Source of the DNA: JAXDAY01 sp034679345
GTDB taxonomy: Bacteria; Eisenbacteria; RBG-16-71-46; CAIMUX01; VGJL01
NCBI GenBank assembly: GCA_034679345.1
Contig: JAXDAY010000023.1
Coordinates: forward strand, 1-64,000
Direction: 5' to 3'
Length of the DNA stretch: 64,000 bases
The translations under genes and the position numbers were made by a program. Below, piece by piece: positions 23,696 to 31,468 of this stretch. The number at the start of each line of letters is the position of its first letter. Within the stretch, counting starts at the first letter, position 1. The notes beneath the pieces were generated by a model. The model did no database searches. It was not told the DNA's origin and saw only the letters and a program-made list of their open reading frames with translations.

Positions 23696-24655
23696 CTAGA
23701 CGCCGACACGCTCCCCGGCGGCGGTGATCCAGGTGCCCGCCTTGCCATCGAGCGCTTCGGTGATCTTCCCCGGCGAGGTGATGCAGACTTCCTTGCCTCC
23801 GGTCTTGAGGAACCAGACGGCGGCTTCAATCTTCGGCCCCATGCTTCCCGGCGGGAACTGCCCCTCGTTGAGATGGCGCATCGCGTCCTTGAGGCTCATC
23901 CGATCGATCCAGCGCTGGCTGGGCTTCCCGAAGTCGAGAGCGACCTGGTCGACGGCCGTCACGATCAGGAGAGCCTCAGCCTTGAGCTCGATCGCCAGGA
24001 CCACCGAGGCGAGGTCCTTGTCGATCACCGCCTCCACGCCGTGGAGCATCCCTCCAGCGTCCTCGACGACGGGGATGCCCCCGCCCCCCACGGCGATCAC
24101 GACGTGGCCGCGATCGTAGAGGCTCCGGATCGCCGCCATCTCCACGATTCGCCTCGGCATCGGAGATGGCACGACCCGACGCCAGCCGCGGCCCGCATCG
24201 GCCACCATCCGCCATCCCTTCGTCCGCTCCATCTCACGCGCCTCTGTCTCCGCGTAGAACGGACCGATCGGTTTCGTGGGATGCTTGAAGCGCGGGTCGT
24301 CCGAGTCGACGACGACCTGGCTGATCACCGTGGCGACCTGCTGCCTCACGCCGCTCTCGAGGAGGAGATTCTGTAGCGTCTGCTGGATCATGTAGCCAAG
24401 ACCGCCCTGGGAATCGGCGCCGCATACATCGAGTGGCATGGGCGGGATCTGGGCGCGCGCCGCTTCGTTGCGGATCAGGATGTTGCCGACGATCGGGCCG
24501 TTCCCGTGGGTGATCACCACCCTCCTCCGGCGGATCAGATCGACGACTTGGGTCATCGTCTCGCGGGTGACCTTGAACTGCTCCTCGATCGTGCCGCTCT
24601 TGCCGGCGGGAAGAATGGCGTTGCCTCCGAGGGAAACCACGAGGGAGCGCTCCAT
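23696..24655 (-). CDS. arcC: Carbamate kinase
   Basis: The 319-residue enzyme transfers phosphate between carbamoyl phosphate and ADP. It shows VVSLGGNAILP, VITHGNGPIVGNILI, GADSQGGLGYMIQQTL, VIAVGGGGIPVV and AVIDKDLASVVLA, all typical of the amino-acid-kinase fold of ArcC. The start at 24655 is preferred because GGAGG lies 5 nt upstream; an in-frame ATG at 24679 sits inside a palindrome. No arginine deiminase or ornithine carbamoyltransferase genes are nearby, so the source of carbamoyl phosphate is unclear. It lies downstream of an aminotransferase gene, separated by 152 bp with the palindrome. Confidence 0.92.
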   Translation of the reverse strand: MERSLVVSLGGNAILPAGKSGTIEEQFKVTRETMTQVVDLIRRRRVVITHGNGPIVGNILIRNEAARAQIPPMPLDVCGADSQGGLGYMIQQTLQNLLLESGVRQQVATVISQVVVDSDDPRFKHPTKPIGPFYAETEAREMERTKGWRMVADAGRGWRRVVPSPMPRRIVEMAAIRSLYDRGHVVIAVGGGGIPVVEDAGGMLHGVEAVIDKDLASVVLAIELKAEALLIVTAVDQVALDFGKPSQRWIDRMSLKDAMRHLNEGQFPPGSMGPKIEAAVWFLKTGGKEVCITSPGKITEALDGKAGTWITAAGERVGV

Positions 24656-24674
24656 CAACTCCTCCCTGAAAACG

Positions 24675-24701
24675 CCCATCCTACCCCAGGGGTAGGATGG
24701 G
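24675..24701. promoter_or_regulatory. 27-bp perfect palindrome upstream of arcC
   Basis: Two 13-bp arms, CCCATCCTACCCC and its exact complement, surround a single A. It lies 20 bp before the arcC start. A loop of one base is poor for an RNA terminator, so a dimeric repressor operator is a good alternative. Confidence 0.5.
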
Positions 24702-24807
24702 ACGGGAAGGGATCCTTTTCCGGGCTATTCCGGAGGCGGGTGGATCGCCCCGCCTCCGCCCTTGATATCGACCGCAATCCGGCCCGGGTTGAGTCCTCCG
24801 CGTTTGG

Positions 24808-25971
24808 CTATTTGAGACCAGCCAGATAATCGCCCATCCGGCCGATGGCTTTTTGGATGTTCTCCACCGAGTTCGCATAGGAGAGGCGCAGGTAGCCGTT
24901 GCCGTGCTCGCCGAAGGCCGTCCCGGAGAGGACCGCCACACCCGCCACGTCGAGCAGCTGCTTCGCCAGCTCCTTGGAGTCCATGGGGACCTTCTTCACG
25001 TTCGGGAAGACGTAGAACGCGCCCTTGGGCGTCTTGCAGGAGACGCCGGGCAGCTTGTTCAGACCGGCGACGACGACATCGCGGCGCCGGCGGAACTCGG
25101 CGACCATCGATCGAACTTCGTCCTGGGGACCCGTGATCGCCTTCATGCCGGCGTACTGAACGAAGACATTCGTGCAGGAGTTGGAGTTCGTCATGAGCCG
25201 CGTCACATGCGCCGCCAGGTCCTTGCGCATCACGCCGTAGCCGAGGCGCCACCCGGTCATCGCGTAGGTCTTCGAGTGTCCGTCGAGAATGATCGTCCGG
25301 TCCGCCATGCCGGGGAGCGAAGCGATCGAGATCGCCTCTCCCTCATAGATGATCTGGTTGTAGACCTCATCGGAGAGGACCCAGATATCGCGGCCGCGGA
25401 CGATGTCGGCGATTCCCTCGAGATCCTTGCGGCTCAGAAGGCCGCCTGTGGGATTCTGCGGGGAGTTGAGGATCATGAAGCGCGTGCGGTCATTGACGAG
25501 CGACTTGAGCTCCTTGAGATCGACGGAGAAGTCGTTCTCCTCGCGCAGCGGAAGCGGAACGGCCTTCGCCCCGAGGAAGTTGATCACCGACTCGTAGATC
25601 GGAAATCCGGGGTTCGGATAGATGACCTCATCGCCCTCGTCGACACAGGCGAGGAGCGTGAAGAATATGATCGGCTTCGCCCCGGGAGTGACGACGACAT
25701 TGTCCACCGAAACCGGAATCCCGCGGCTCTTCGCGATGTGCTGGGCGATCGTTTCGCGAACTTCCAGCTGTCCGGCGGACGGTCCGTAGTGGGTCTGCCC
25801 GGCATTCAATGCCTCGATCGCCGCATCGCAGATGAAGCGCGGGGTGCTGAAGTCGGGCTCCCCGATCTCCAGGTGCACGACGTTCTTCCCGCCCCGCTCC
25901 AACTCCTTCGCCCGCGCCAGCACCTCGAACGCCGTTTCCGTGCCGAGCCGAGCCATCTTCTTTGCGAACAT
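24808..25971 (-). CDS. PLP-dependent aminotransferase, class I/II (aspartate-aminotransferase type)
   Basis: The 387-residue enzyme has a fold-type I core with HLEIGEPDFSTPRF, THYGPSAGQLEVRETIA, VTPGAKPIIFF, NSPQNPTGGLL, WVLSDEVYNQIIYEG, and the PLP lysine in ILDGHSKTYAMTGWRLGYGV. The conserved substrate arginine lies in GYLRLSYANSVENI. The family transfers amino groups from aspartate, aromatic or related amino acids to 2-oxoglutarate. The exact substrate cannot be read from the sequence. GGAGGAG before the ATG supports the start. It is a likely monocistronic cytoplasmic enzyme, possibly read through to arcC. Confidence 0.9.
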   Translation of the reverse strand: MFAKKMARLGTETAFEVLARAKELERGGKNVVHLEIGEPDFSTPRFICDAAIEALNAGQTHYGPSAGQLEVRETIAQHIAKSRGIPVSVDNVVVTPGAKPIIFFTLLACVDEGDEVIYPNPGFPIYESVINFLGAKAVPLPLREENDFSVDLKELKSLVNDRTRFMILNSPQNPTGGLLSRKDLEGIADIVRGRDIWVLSDEVYNQIIYEGEAISIASLPGMADRTIILDGHSKTYAMTGWRLGYGVMRKDLAAHVTRLMTNSNSCTNVFVQYAGMKAITGPQDEVRSMVAEFRRRRDVVVAGLNKLPGVSCKTPKGAFYVFPNVKKVPMDSKELAKQLLDVAGVAVLSGTAFGEHGNGYLRLSYANSVENIQKAIGRMGDYLAGLK

Positions 25972-26109
25972 CCTCTCCTCCTCCCTCCCGGATCCGACGA
26001 GGAACTCCGGGACCCGACCGACGGTCTCGCCGTGGACGAAACGGATTCTAGCATGCGGTCCTGGAGCCTTCCAGGGGGGAGCCCCGATGAGGGCGGGTGC
26101 GGGCTTTCG

Positions 26110-27483
26110 TCAAGCCTCGAGCCTCGCTCGGAGCATCCAGGGGTCCCAGGCGGGACGCTCCCGCAGACTCAACGCGACGATCGCCGCCAGCGCGCTCGAG
26201 GAATCGCTCAACGCGTCGGGCTCGATGCGGTCGAGCCGGTCGCCGTACAGACGGAGGTACCGGCGCACGAGCGCCGCCTCCTCCGCGCCGCATCGTCGCA
26301 CGCCGCGTTCGGGATCCTCGCCATCTTTTCCCCAGCAATCGAGGAGGAACTCCCCATCGGCGCGGGCGGCCTCGACCGAGCCGCGCGAGACCCTTCCCCA
26401 TCCCCACGCTTCGCCATCGCGAAGCAGGAAGACCGAGACCTGATCGGGATCCCCCTCGCAAAGGACAAACCCGAGATCGCCCCCGACCTCCTCGCCGTCG
26501 CGAGGCTCGGCGTGGATCTCGATCTGCTGGTTGAACGGCGGTCGAAGCGTTCGGATCGCGACCGATTCCAGGATGAGTGCCTCCAGCTCGCAAGGACAAG
26601 TCTCCCATGAGAGCTCACGGATCTCCGCGAGCAAGCGAGCCCGGCGCCGATGATCGCTCGCCAGCGGGCGGAAATACTCGGAGAGGCGGCGCCGGAGATC
26701 GCGCGATTTGCCTATATAGAGCAGCCGCCCGTTCTCGCCCTCGAATCGATAGAGTCCAGGCCGCGCCGGGATCGCTTCGAGATCGGAACGGTCGAAACGA
26801 AAGCGGGTGAAATCGACCGGCTCAGCGGAGACGGATGCCTGGATCGTGTCCTCGAGGTCCTCGAGACTTCCGGAACCGTAGTGATCGATCATCGTTCGCA
26901 GAGCGAGGCGACCGGGGATGAGCGCCGCCTCGAGGTCCTCGATCTCTCCGGGCGCTGGCGGCTCCGGCGGGCGCAGTCCCGCCGCTCGAATCGCCGCGCC
27001 GAGATCGATCATCCGCTCGGACATGGATGGAATGGCGCAGAGCCGTTCCAGCCGATGCAGGGCGCGACGCGACGCGGGCGCGCCGAGGCTTGCGAGGATC
27101 GCGCCTTCGAGCATCTCCGCGGTCGATTCGATGCCGGCGCTGTCCGCTGCGACCAGGACCGGCTCGCTCACGCGTCCTGCGGCTGGGTCCCACACTTCCA
27201 TCAGGATCGCGGGGGGCGCATCGGGACTCCCGGTCGGAACCGCTTCGCAGAGCAGGAAGAGATGTTCGCTGAGGCGTGGAGCGGAGCGATCGCGCACGCA
27301 CCAGATCCCATCGCGGTCGACAAAGCGCGGATCCCCTCCGAGGATCGCCTGGACGAGCGGCTTCGCCCGCGCGCTGTCGGAGACGATCTTCAGCGCGACG
27401 CGGGCGATTTCATCCGCCTGCCACGGGCGCTGCGAATCGGCCATCTCGCGGTAGAGACGGTCTCTGAGATCGTGACTTCCCAT
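26110..27483 (-). CDS. GIY-YIG (UvrC-N-like) endonuclease-domain protein
   Basis: The start at 27483 is supported by GAGG 7 nt upstream. The 457-residue protein has an N-terminal winged-helix-like region (about 5-65, DRLYREMADSQRPWQADEIARVALKIVSD). A middle part of about 150 residues of unclear fold follows. A GIY-YIG domain (about 243-325) reads ARPGLYRFEGENGRLLYIGKSRDLRRRLSEYF ... CELEALILESVAIRTLRPPFNQQ. The catalytic Y, R and E residues of this family are present. It resembles Cho or DnaQ-GIY-YIG proteins in nucleotide excision repair, but no exonuclease motifs are seen. A nicking function in DNA repair is inferred. Confidence 0.75.
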   Translation of the reverse strand: MGSHDLRDRLYREMADSQRPWQADEIARVALKIVSDSARAKPLVQAILGGDPRFVDRDGIWCVRDRSAPRLSEHLFLLCEAVPTGSPDAPPAILMEVWDPAAGRVSEPVLVAADSAGIESTAEMLEGAILASLGAPASRRALHRLERLCAIPSMSERMIDLGAAIRAAGLRPPEPPAPGEIEDLEAALIPGRLALRTMIDHYGSGSLEDLEDTIQASVSAEPVDFTRFRFDRSDLEAIPARPGLYRFEGENGRLLYIGKSRDLRRRLSEYFRPLASDHRRRARLLAEIRELSWETCPCELEALILESVAIRTLRPPFNQQIEIHAEPRDGEEVGGDLGFVLCEGDPDQVSVFLLRDGEAWGWGRVSRGSVEAARADGEFLLDCWGKDGEDPERGVRRCGAEEAALVRRYLRLYGDRLDRIEPDALSDSSSALAAIVALSLRERPAWDPWMLRARLEA

Positions 27484-27556
27484 CGGTGATCCTCTTCGGA
27501 GGGGGCCCTCCTCCTCTCCATCCCGCATCGAGGCTACTCGATCCTCTGCCACCGCG

Positions 27557-28963
27557 TCAGCCCTCGCCGGATCGCTCGATCTCGATCCTCCATCCGACCG
27601 GCCATCGGGCCGACCGATCGCCGCGCGTGACGACGAGCAACGCTCGCCCCCGCAATCGGGGACCGACGGCCGCCACGCCGAGTCGGACAGCCGCGACTCC
27701 CGAAAGTCCGGCGCCCGGGTCGGGCCATGCGAACGTTGGATCGCTGCGAAGCAAGAGCGCCCCCTCGAGACGAGCGGCCGCGACCCCATCGCCCGCGAGG
27801 CGCAGCGCCCAGAATGAAGAGATCCCCCGCGCGCTCGACTTCCCGCGATGCTCGAGACGCAACTCGATCCGATCGGCTGGAAGCGGATCGGCTCCGATCT
27901 CCCATGTGGAGCTACCCGCGGCGCGGACGAATCTGCACTCCCAGCTCCGTCGACTGCCGCGTCCTCGAACTTCGAGATCGACCCGTTCCCGAGCGTCTCC
28001 GATCCGCTCCGCGACGATCGCCTCGGTTCGCAAGGACCATCGCAGCCACCCGGATCGCCCCGCGCGCCGCGCCGCGAAGGCCCCGAGACGCCGATCCTTC
28101 CTCGCGGCAGCCGACCAGGCGGCGGCGATGCCCCCTCCACCGCCGTTGGTTTGGATCGAGACCCGGAGAGCCGGCGGACGCGCCTCCGGATCGCTCCATG
28201 CAATCGTCCAGTCCTTCCCCGCGCGAGCGAGAGCGATCCCCCCTCCGCGGCCGTCCGCGTCCTTTGCCGCATACCAGACACGAACTGGGTCGATGTTTCC
28301 CGTGAGGACGAGCCCTCCCGACGCTCGACGATCCGACCAGATCCCTAGAGTGAGCGGCCCGGTCTCGACCCCTCCTCCGCGGACTCCGGGCTTCTCGCGG
28401 AATGCCGGTCGCCCGATGGTCGTGACGGTCGCATTCCCGGGCGTGATCGGATCCTTCCAGGCCTCGGGACCATGGAGACCCGCGGCCATCGTGCCTGCGT
28501 GCAGAGTCACGCGATCGGAGGCGCGCAGCGCGATCCTTGCGATCGGGTCGGAGCGGCCTCCGTTCGCCGGGTCGCCGGCCCACGCGATCCGCGCCGATGC
28601 CTTCGCCTGATCCAGCCGGATTCGCGTCGCCGCCGCGGCGGGTCCTTCGTGCCGGCCGTGGGCCACAGTGCGCGCGGCCCAGCGGGAGCTCATCGGACGT
28701 CGCTCCGGAAGGGTGATATAGGGGAGCCAACCGGCGAGCCGATCGCGTGATATCCCGGTCGCGGCCAGCCGATCCTCGAGAGAAGCCTCGCCTGGGCCCG
28801 CGGCTTCGCGGAGCCTTTCGATCTCCCAGGAGAGGATCCCCGGCAATTCATCGAGCCCCGCCGGATCCGGCTCGCTGAAGTCGACGCGCAGTCCGTTTCC
28901 CGATGCCGTCGCGACGGCGGCCCAGGCGACCGAGGCCAGAATCGCGATCAGGGAAACGCGCAT
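27557..28963 (-). CDS. Secreted protein of unknown function
   Basis: The 468-residue product has an N-terminal signal peptide (VSLIAILASVAWAAVATA). Residues about 38-80 (LSWEIERLREAAGPGEASLEDRLAATGISRDRLAGWLPYITLPER) look like the helix-hairpin-helix region seen in front of some outer-membrane barrel proteins. The rest is beta-rich with alternating hydrophobic residues (WSLRTEAIVAERIG, ECRFVRAAGSSTWEIGADPLPADRIELRLEHRG), compatible with an outer-membrane beta-barrel. The start overlaps the preceding gene by 16 bp, forming a chain of three coupled envelope genes (31373 to 27557). Function is not recognised. Confidence 0.6.
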   Translation of the reverse strand: MRVSLIAILASVAWAAVATASGNGLRVDFSEPDPAGLDELPGILSWEIERLREAAGPGEASLEDRLAATGISRDRLAGWLPYITLPERRPMSSRWAARTVAHGRHEGPAAAATRIRLDQAKASARIAWAGDPANGGRSDPIARIALRASDRVTLHAGTMAAGLHGPEAWKDPITPGNATVTTIGRPAFREKPGVRGGGVETGPLTLGIWSDRRASGGLVLTGNIDPVRVWYAAKDADGRGGGIALARAGKDWTIAWSDPEARPPALRVSIQTNGGGGGIAAAWSAAARKDRRLGAFAARRAGRSGWLRWSLRTEAIVAERIGDARERVDLEVRGRGSRRSWECRFVRAAGSSTWEIGADPLPADRIELRLEHRGKSSARGISSFWALRLAGDGVAAARLEGALLLRSDPTFAWPDPGAGLSGVAAVRLGVAAVGPRLRGRALLVVTRGDRSARWPVGWRIEIERSGEG

Positions 28964-29721
28964 GCGACTCCCACACGAGATCCCAGCGCCGGGTTCGGCT
29001 CGTACCAGAGGCTCACCCCCACGCGCGCGACCCGAAGGATGAGACCGCTCGTCAATCCGGAGCCGGGGAAGCGGATTCTCTGATCGAGCGCGATCTCATC
29101 GAGAATGCTCCAGCGCACAGCGAAATCGACGATCGCTCCGTCGACCGAGATCGCCGCGCCCAGAGCCGACTCGAGGCCGGGGGCGAGGCGCCGGGCGACT
29201 CGCAGACCTCGCCGCTCGATCGGTCCTCCTCGAGCCGGACCCGAGATTCGCGCATCGGATCGTCCCAAGGCGAGGCGCCAGCCCCCGTGGCGCAGGCGGA
29301 GGAGTCCCGTGAGCGTCCAGCCGGAGGCATCCAGGAGACTCGACGATCTGCGCTCCCAGCGTCGCAGGCCGATCCCCAACCCGCGGATCTCGAGCAGACA
29401 CGCGATCGCCGTCTCGCCGTAGATCCCTTCGAGCCGGAGCTGATCCCACTCGAGATCCGCCGCGACGACGCTCGAGGAAAGCGCGAGTCTGCCCCGCATC
29501 CAGAGAAGACCATCTGCCGCCGCGGGACTTCCGCAGATCGCCTCGACGCGGATCCCGCGCCTTTCCTCCGAGTCCTCGAACGGGCGGTATGCCCAGTCAG
29601 CGGCGCTTCCCGGAAGCGGGCCGGGGAGCATCTCGAACGCCCCGCCGGCCACCCGGACTTCCACGCCGAGAAGCGCGGAGACGAAGACGATCCCGCGAAG
29701 GACTCCGCGGCGATCGATCAC
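28948..29721 (-). CDS. Secreted beta-rich envelope protein
   Basis: The 257-residue product starts at GTG 29721, overlapping the stop of the upstream FlgD-domain gene (GTGA), with a signal peptide (VLRGIVFVSALLGVEVRVAGG). The remainder consists of amphipathic strands (LALSSSVVAADLEWDQLRLEGIYGETAIACLLEIRGLGIGLRRWE) and ends ILRVARVGVSLWYEPNPALGSRVGVACAF. This strand pattern with a terminal phenylalanine suggests a small outer-membrane barrel. No family is recognised. It sits between the lamin-tail/FlgD protein and the 27557 protein; the three overlapping genes probably act together at the cell surface. Confidence 0.6.
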   Translation of the reverse strand: MIDRRGVLRGIVFVSALLGVEVRVAGGAFEMLPGPLPGSAADWAYRPFEDSEERRGIRVEAICGSPAAADGLLWMRGRLALSSSVVAADLEWDQLRLEGIYGETAIACLLEIRGLGIGLRRWERRSSSLLDASGWTLTGLLRLRHGGWRLALGRSDARISGPARGGPIERRGLRVARRLAPGLESALGAAISVDGAIVDFAVRWSILDEIALDQRIRFPGSGLTSGLILRVARVGVSLWYEPNPALGSRVGVACAFP

Positions 29722-31373
29722 TCCGATACCGCCACGGCCGCGCGGTGGTGGACGGGTTTCCCTCCGCTTGCGGATACGGCGAGATGGGCGATATAGATCC
29801 CTGGTGGAACGGCGCGGTTCGATTCGTCGAGGCCATCCCATGAGGCAATCACGGTGCCGCTCGCCCAGACTTCGCGAAGCAGGCATCGGACTGTGCGTCC
29901 CATCAGGTCGACCAGCGTGAGATCGCACTTGCCCGCGGCGACTCCGATGCGAGCCTCGATGCGACAGGCCTCTCTCCCCGGGCGCAGGCGTCGCGGCTCG
30001 ATCCGCAGAATCTCCTCCTGCCGGGACTCGACCGAGATGCGGTGCGGCGACGCGCGTCCCGGAGTGGCGCCCGCCCGATCGGCGCACGGCGCCCAGACGG
30101 CCGGCCCCTCGGCCAGGTCTCCCTCGATTCGTTCCAGCGAGACCCCGGTGGCGGGTGCGCGGCCCGGCAGCGCGATCTCCTCGACCACGCCGTCGGGAGC
30201 GCGCAGGCGGAGAGAATCGGCGACCCCGTGCCCGCCGTCCTCGTTGCGCAGCCTCGGCCAGCCTCCGGAGTAGGGCCAGAAAACGCCGGCGGGAAGATCC
30301 GTGAATCGCGCGCGGACGAGAGTCGAATCCTCCGCGAGAATCACGATCGGCGCCGTCTCGCGCCAGAGCCGCGGCGCGAGGCCGATGCGCCTTCCCCGGA
30401 CATCAAGCGACCAGCCCTCCTCGCCCTCCCAGCGCTCGGCGTCGATGGCGATCTCGATCCACTCCGAACCTTGCGGCCCGGGATCGGCGAGGATCTCGGT
30501 GATGCGCAGCGGCCCGGCCCCCACCTGGAAGCGGATCGAGTCGGCGTCGTTCTCCGGGACCTCGTCGGCTCCGCGAATCGACCCGCGAATCGAGGCCCGA
30601 CCCGTTCGATCAGGCGCCCTCAGGAGAACCGGCTGTTCCAGAAACGCGGCGGGCGGGGCGCTGCGATCGAATCGGACCTCGATCGCTCCCTCCGCAGCGC
30701 GCAGCTCGACGGCCGGCGCTTCGGCCTCGCTCCTGCCGAGATTGAAAAGCTTCAGGCGTAGAAGGATGGGCTCCCCAGGCCTCGGGCGATCCGGCTGGAC
30801 CGAGATCGTTCGCAGGGCCCAGTCGTCGCGCGGCCGATTCGGGCGGCCCGGGGAAGGGACCGCCGGCTCGAAGTCGGTGGCGTTGTCGTCGGTGTCGCGA
30901 CCGTCCTCCCTGCGGGCGAGGCTGAAGCCCGCGCCGACGGAGGCGGCGGGCCTGCCCTCCGCGTATTCGGCATGGACCAGATCTCCCCATCCGAGGCGGT
31001 CGAGGACGAAATCGGAGCGAACAAGCCGCACGCCGTCGGGGCCGTTCTGTAGCGAGACCTCGCTGGAGTCTCCATCCCCCGGCCCCTTCGCGCCGATCGC
31101 ATAGAAGCCCCCGGGCTGGATCCACTCGCCGCCGCGCGCGATCCAGATCGTCTTCCAGTCGGAGGGGCGCGATCCGTTCCCGCTTTCCAGCTCAAGGCCG
31201 TCGAGCGGCGCGCTGTAGGGACCGGTGTTCATCAGCTCGACGAACTCGAAACCGCGATCCGGGCCTTCGGGGTCGTAGAGAACCTCGTTGATGACGAGCG
31301 CGGCGGGCGCAGGCGAGGCGTGAAAGGCGGCCCCGACGGAGAGAACTGCGATCGCACGGATGATTGACGCCAC
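29718..31373 (-). CDS. Surface protein with two lamin-tail domains, CARDB domain and FlgD-like C-terminus
   Basis: The 551-residue product starts at GTG 31373 (GGGAGG 8 nt upstream); no ATG is available in frame. A signal peptide (SIIRAIAVLSVGAAFHASPAPA) is followed by a lamin-tail domain (ALVINEVLYDPEGPDRGFEFVELMNTG). Next come a CARDB-type beta domain (ISVQPDRPRPGEPILLRLKLFNLG) and a second lamin-tail domain (RITEILADPGPQGSEWIEIAID). The C-terminal FlgD-like/T9SS-type immunoglobulin domain includes CDLTLVDLMGRTVRCLLREVWASG and PPGIYIAHLAVSASGG. Such C-terminal domains act as secretion or anchoring signals in FCB bacteria. Overlap with the next gene implies co-expression. Confidence 0.8.
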   Translation of the reverse strand: MASIIRAIAVLSVGAAFHASPAPAALVINEVLYDPEGPDRGFEFVELMNTGPYSAPLDGLELESGNGSRPSDWKTIWIARGGEWIQPGGFYAIGAKGPGDGDSSEVSLQNGPDGVRLVRSDFVLDRLGWGDLVHAEYAEGRPAASVGAGFSLARREDGRDTDDNATDFEPAVPSPGRPNRPRDDWALRTISVQPDRPRPGEPILLRLKLFNLGRSEAEAPAVELRAAEGAIEVRFDRSAPPAAFLEQPVLLRAPDRTGRASIRGSIRGADEVPENDADSIRFQVGAGPLRITEILADPGPQGSEWIEIAIDAERWEGEEGWSLDVRGRRIGLAPRLWRETAPIVILAEDSTLVRARFTDLPAGVFWPYSGGWPRLRNEDGGHGVADSLRLRAPDGVVEEIALPGRAPATGVSLERIEGDLAEGPAVWAPCADRAGATPGRASPHRISVESRQEEILRIEPRRLRPGREACRIEARIGVAAGKCDLTLVDLMGRTVRCLLREVWASGTVIASWDGLDESNRAVPPGIYIAHLAVSASGGKPVHHRAAVAVSE

Positions 31374-31468
31374 TGCATGACCTCCCACCTTGCGGCGCCG
31401 TCGAGGCGGCGGCCGGAAGCGAGGGACGATGCAGGATCGATGCCGGGGACAGCCCTCCGCGCAGGGGG

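Noticed and set aside
26110..28281. 723-codon form of the GIY-YIG gene
   Set aside because: The first 266 codons are serine/arginine-rich and overlap the neighbouring gene in another frame; the internal ATG at 27483 has a good ribosome site.
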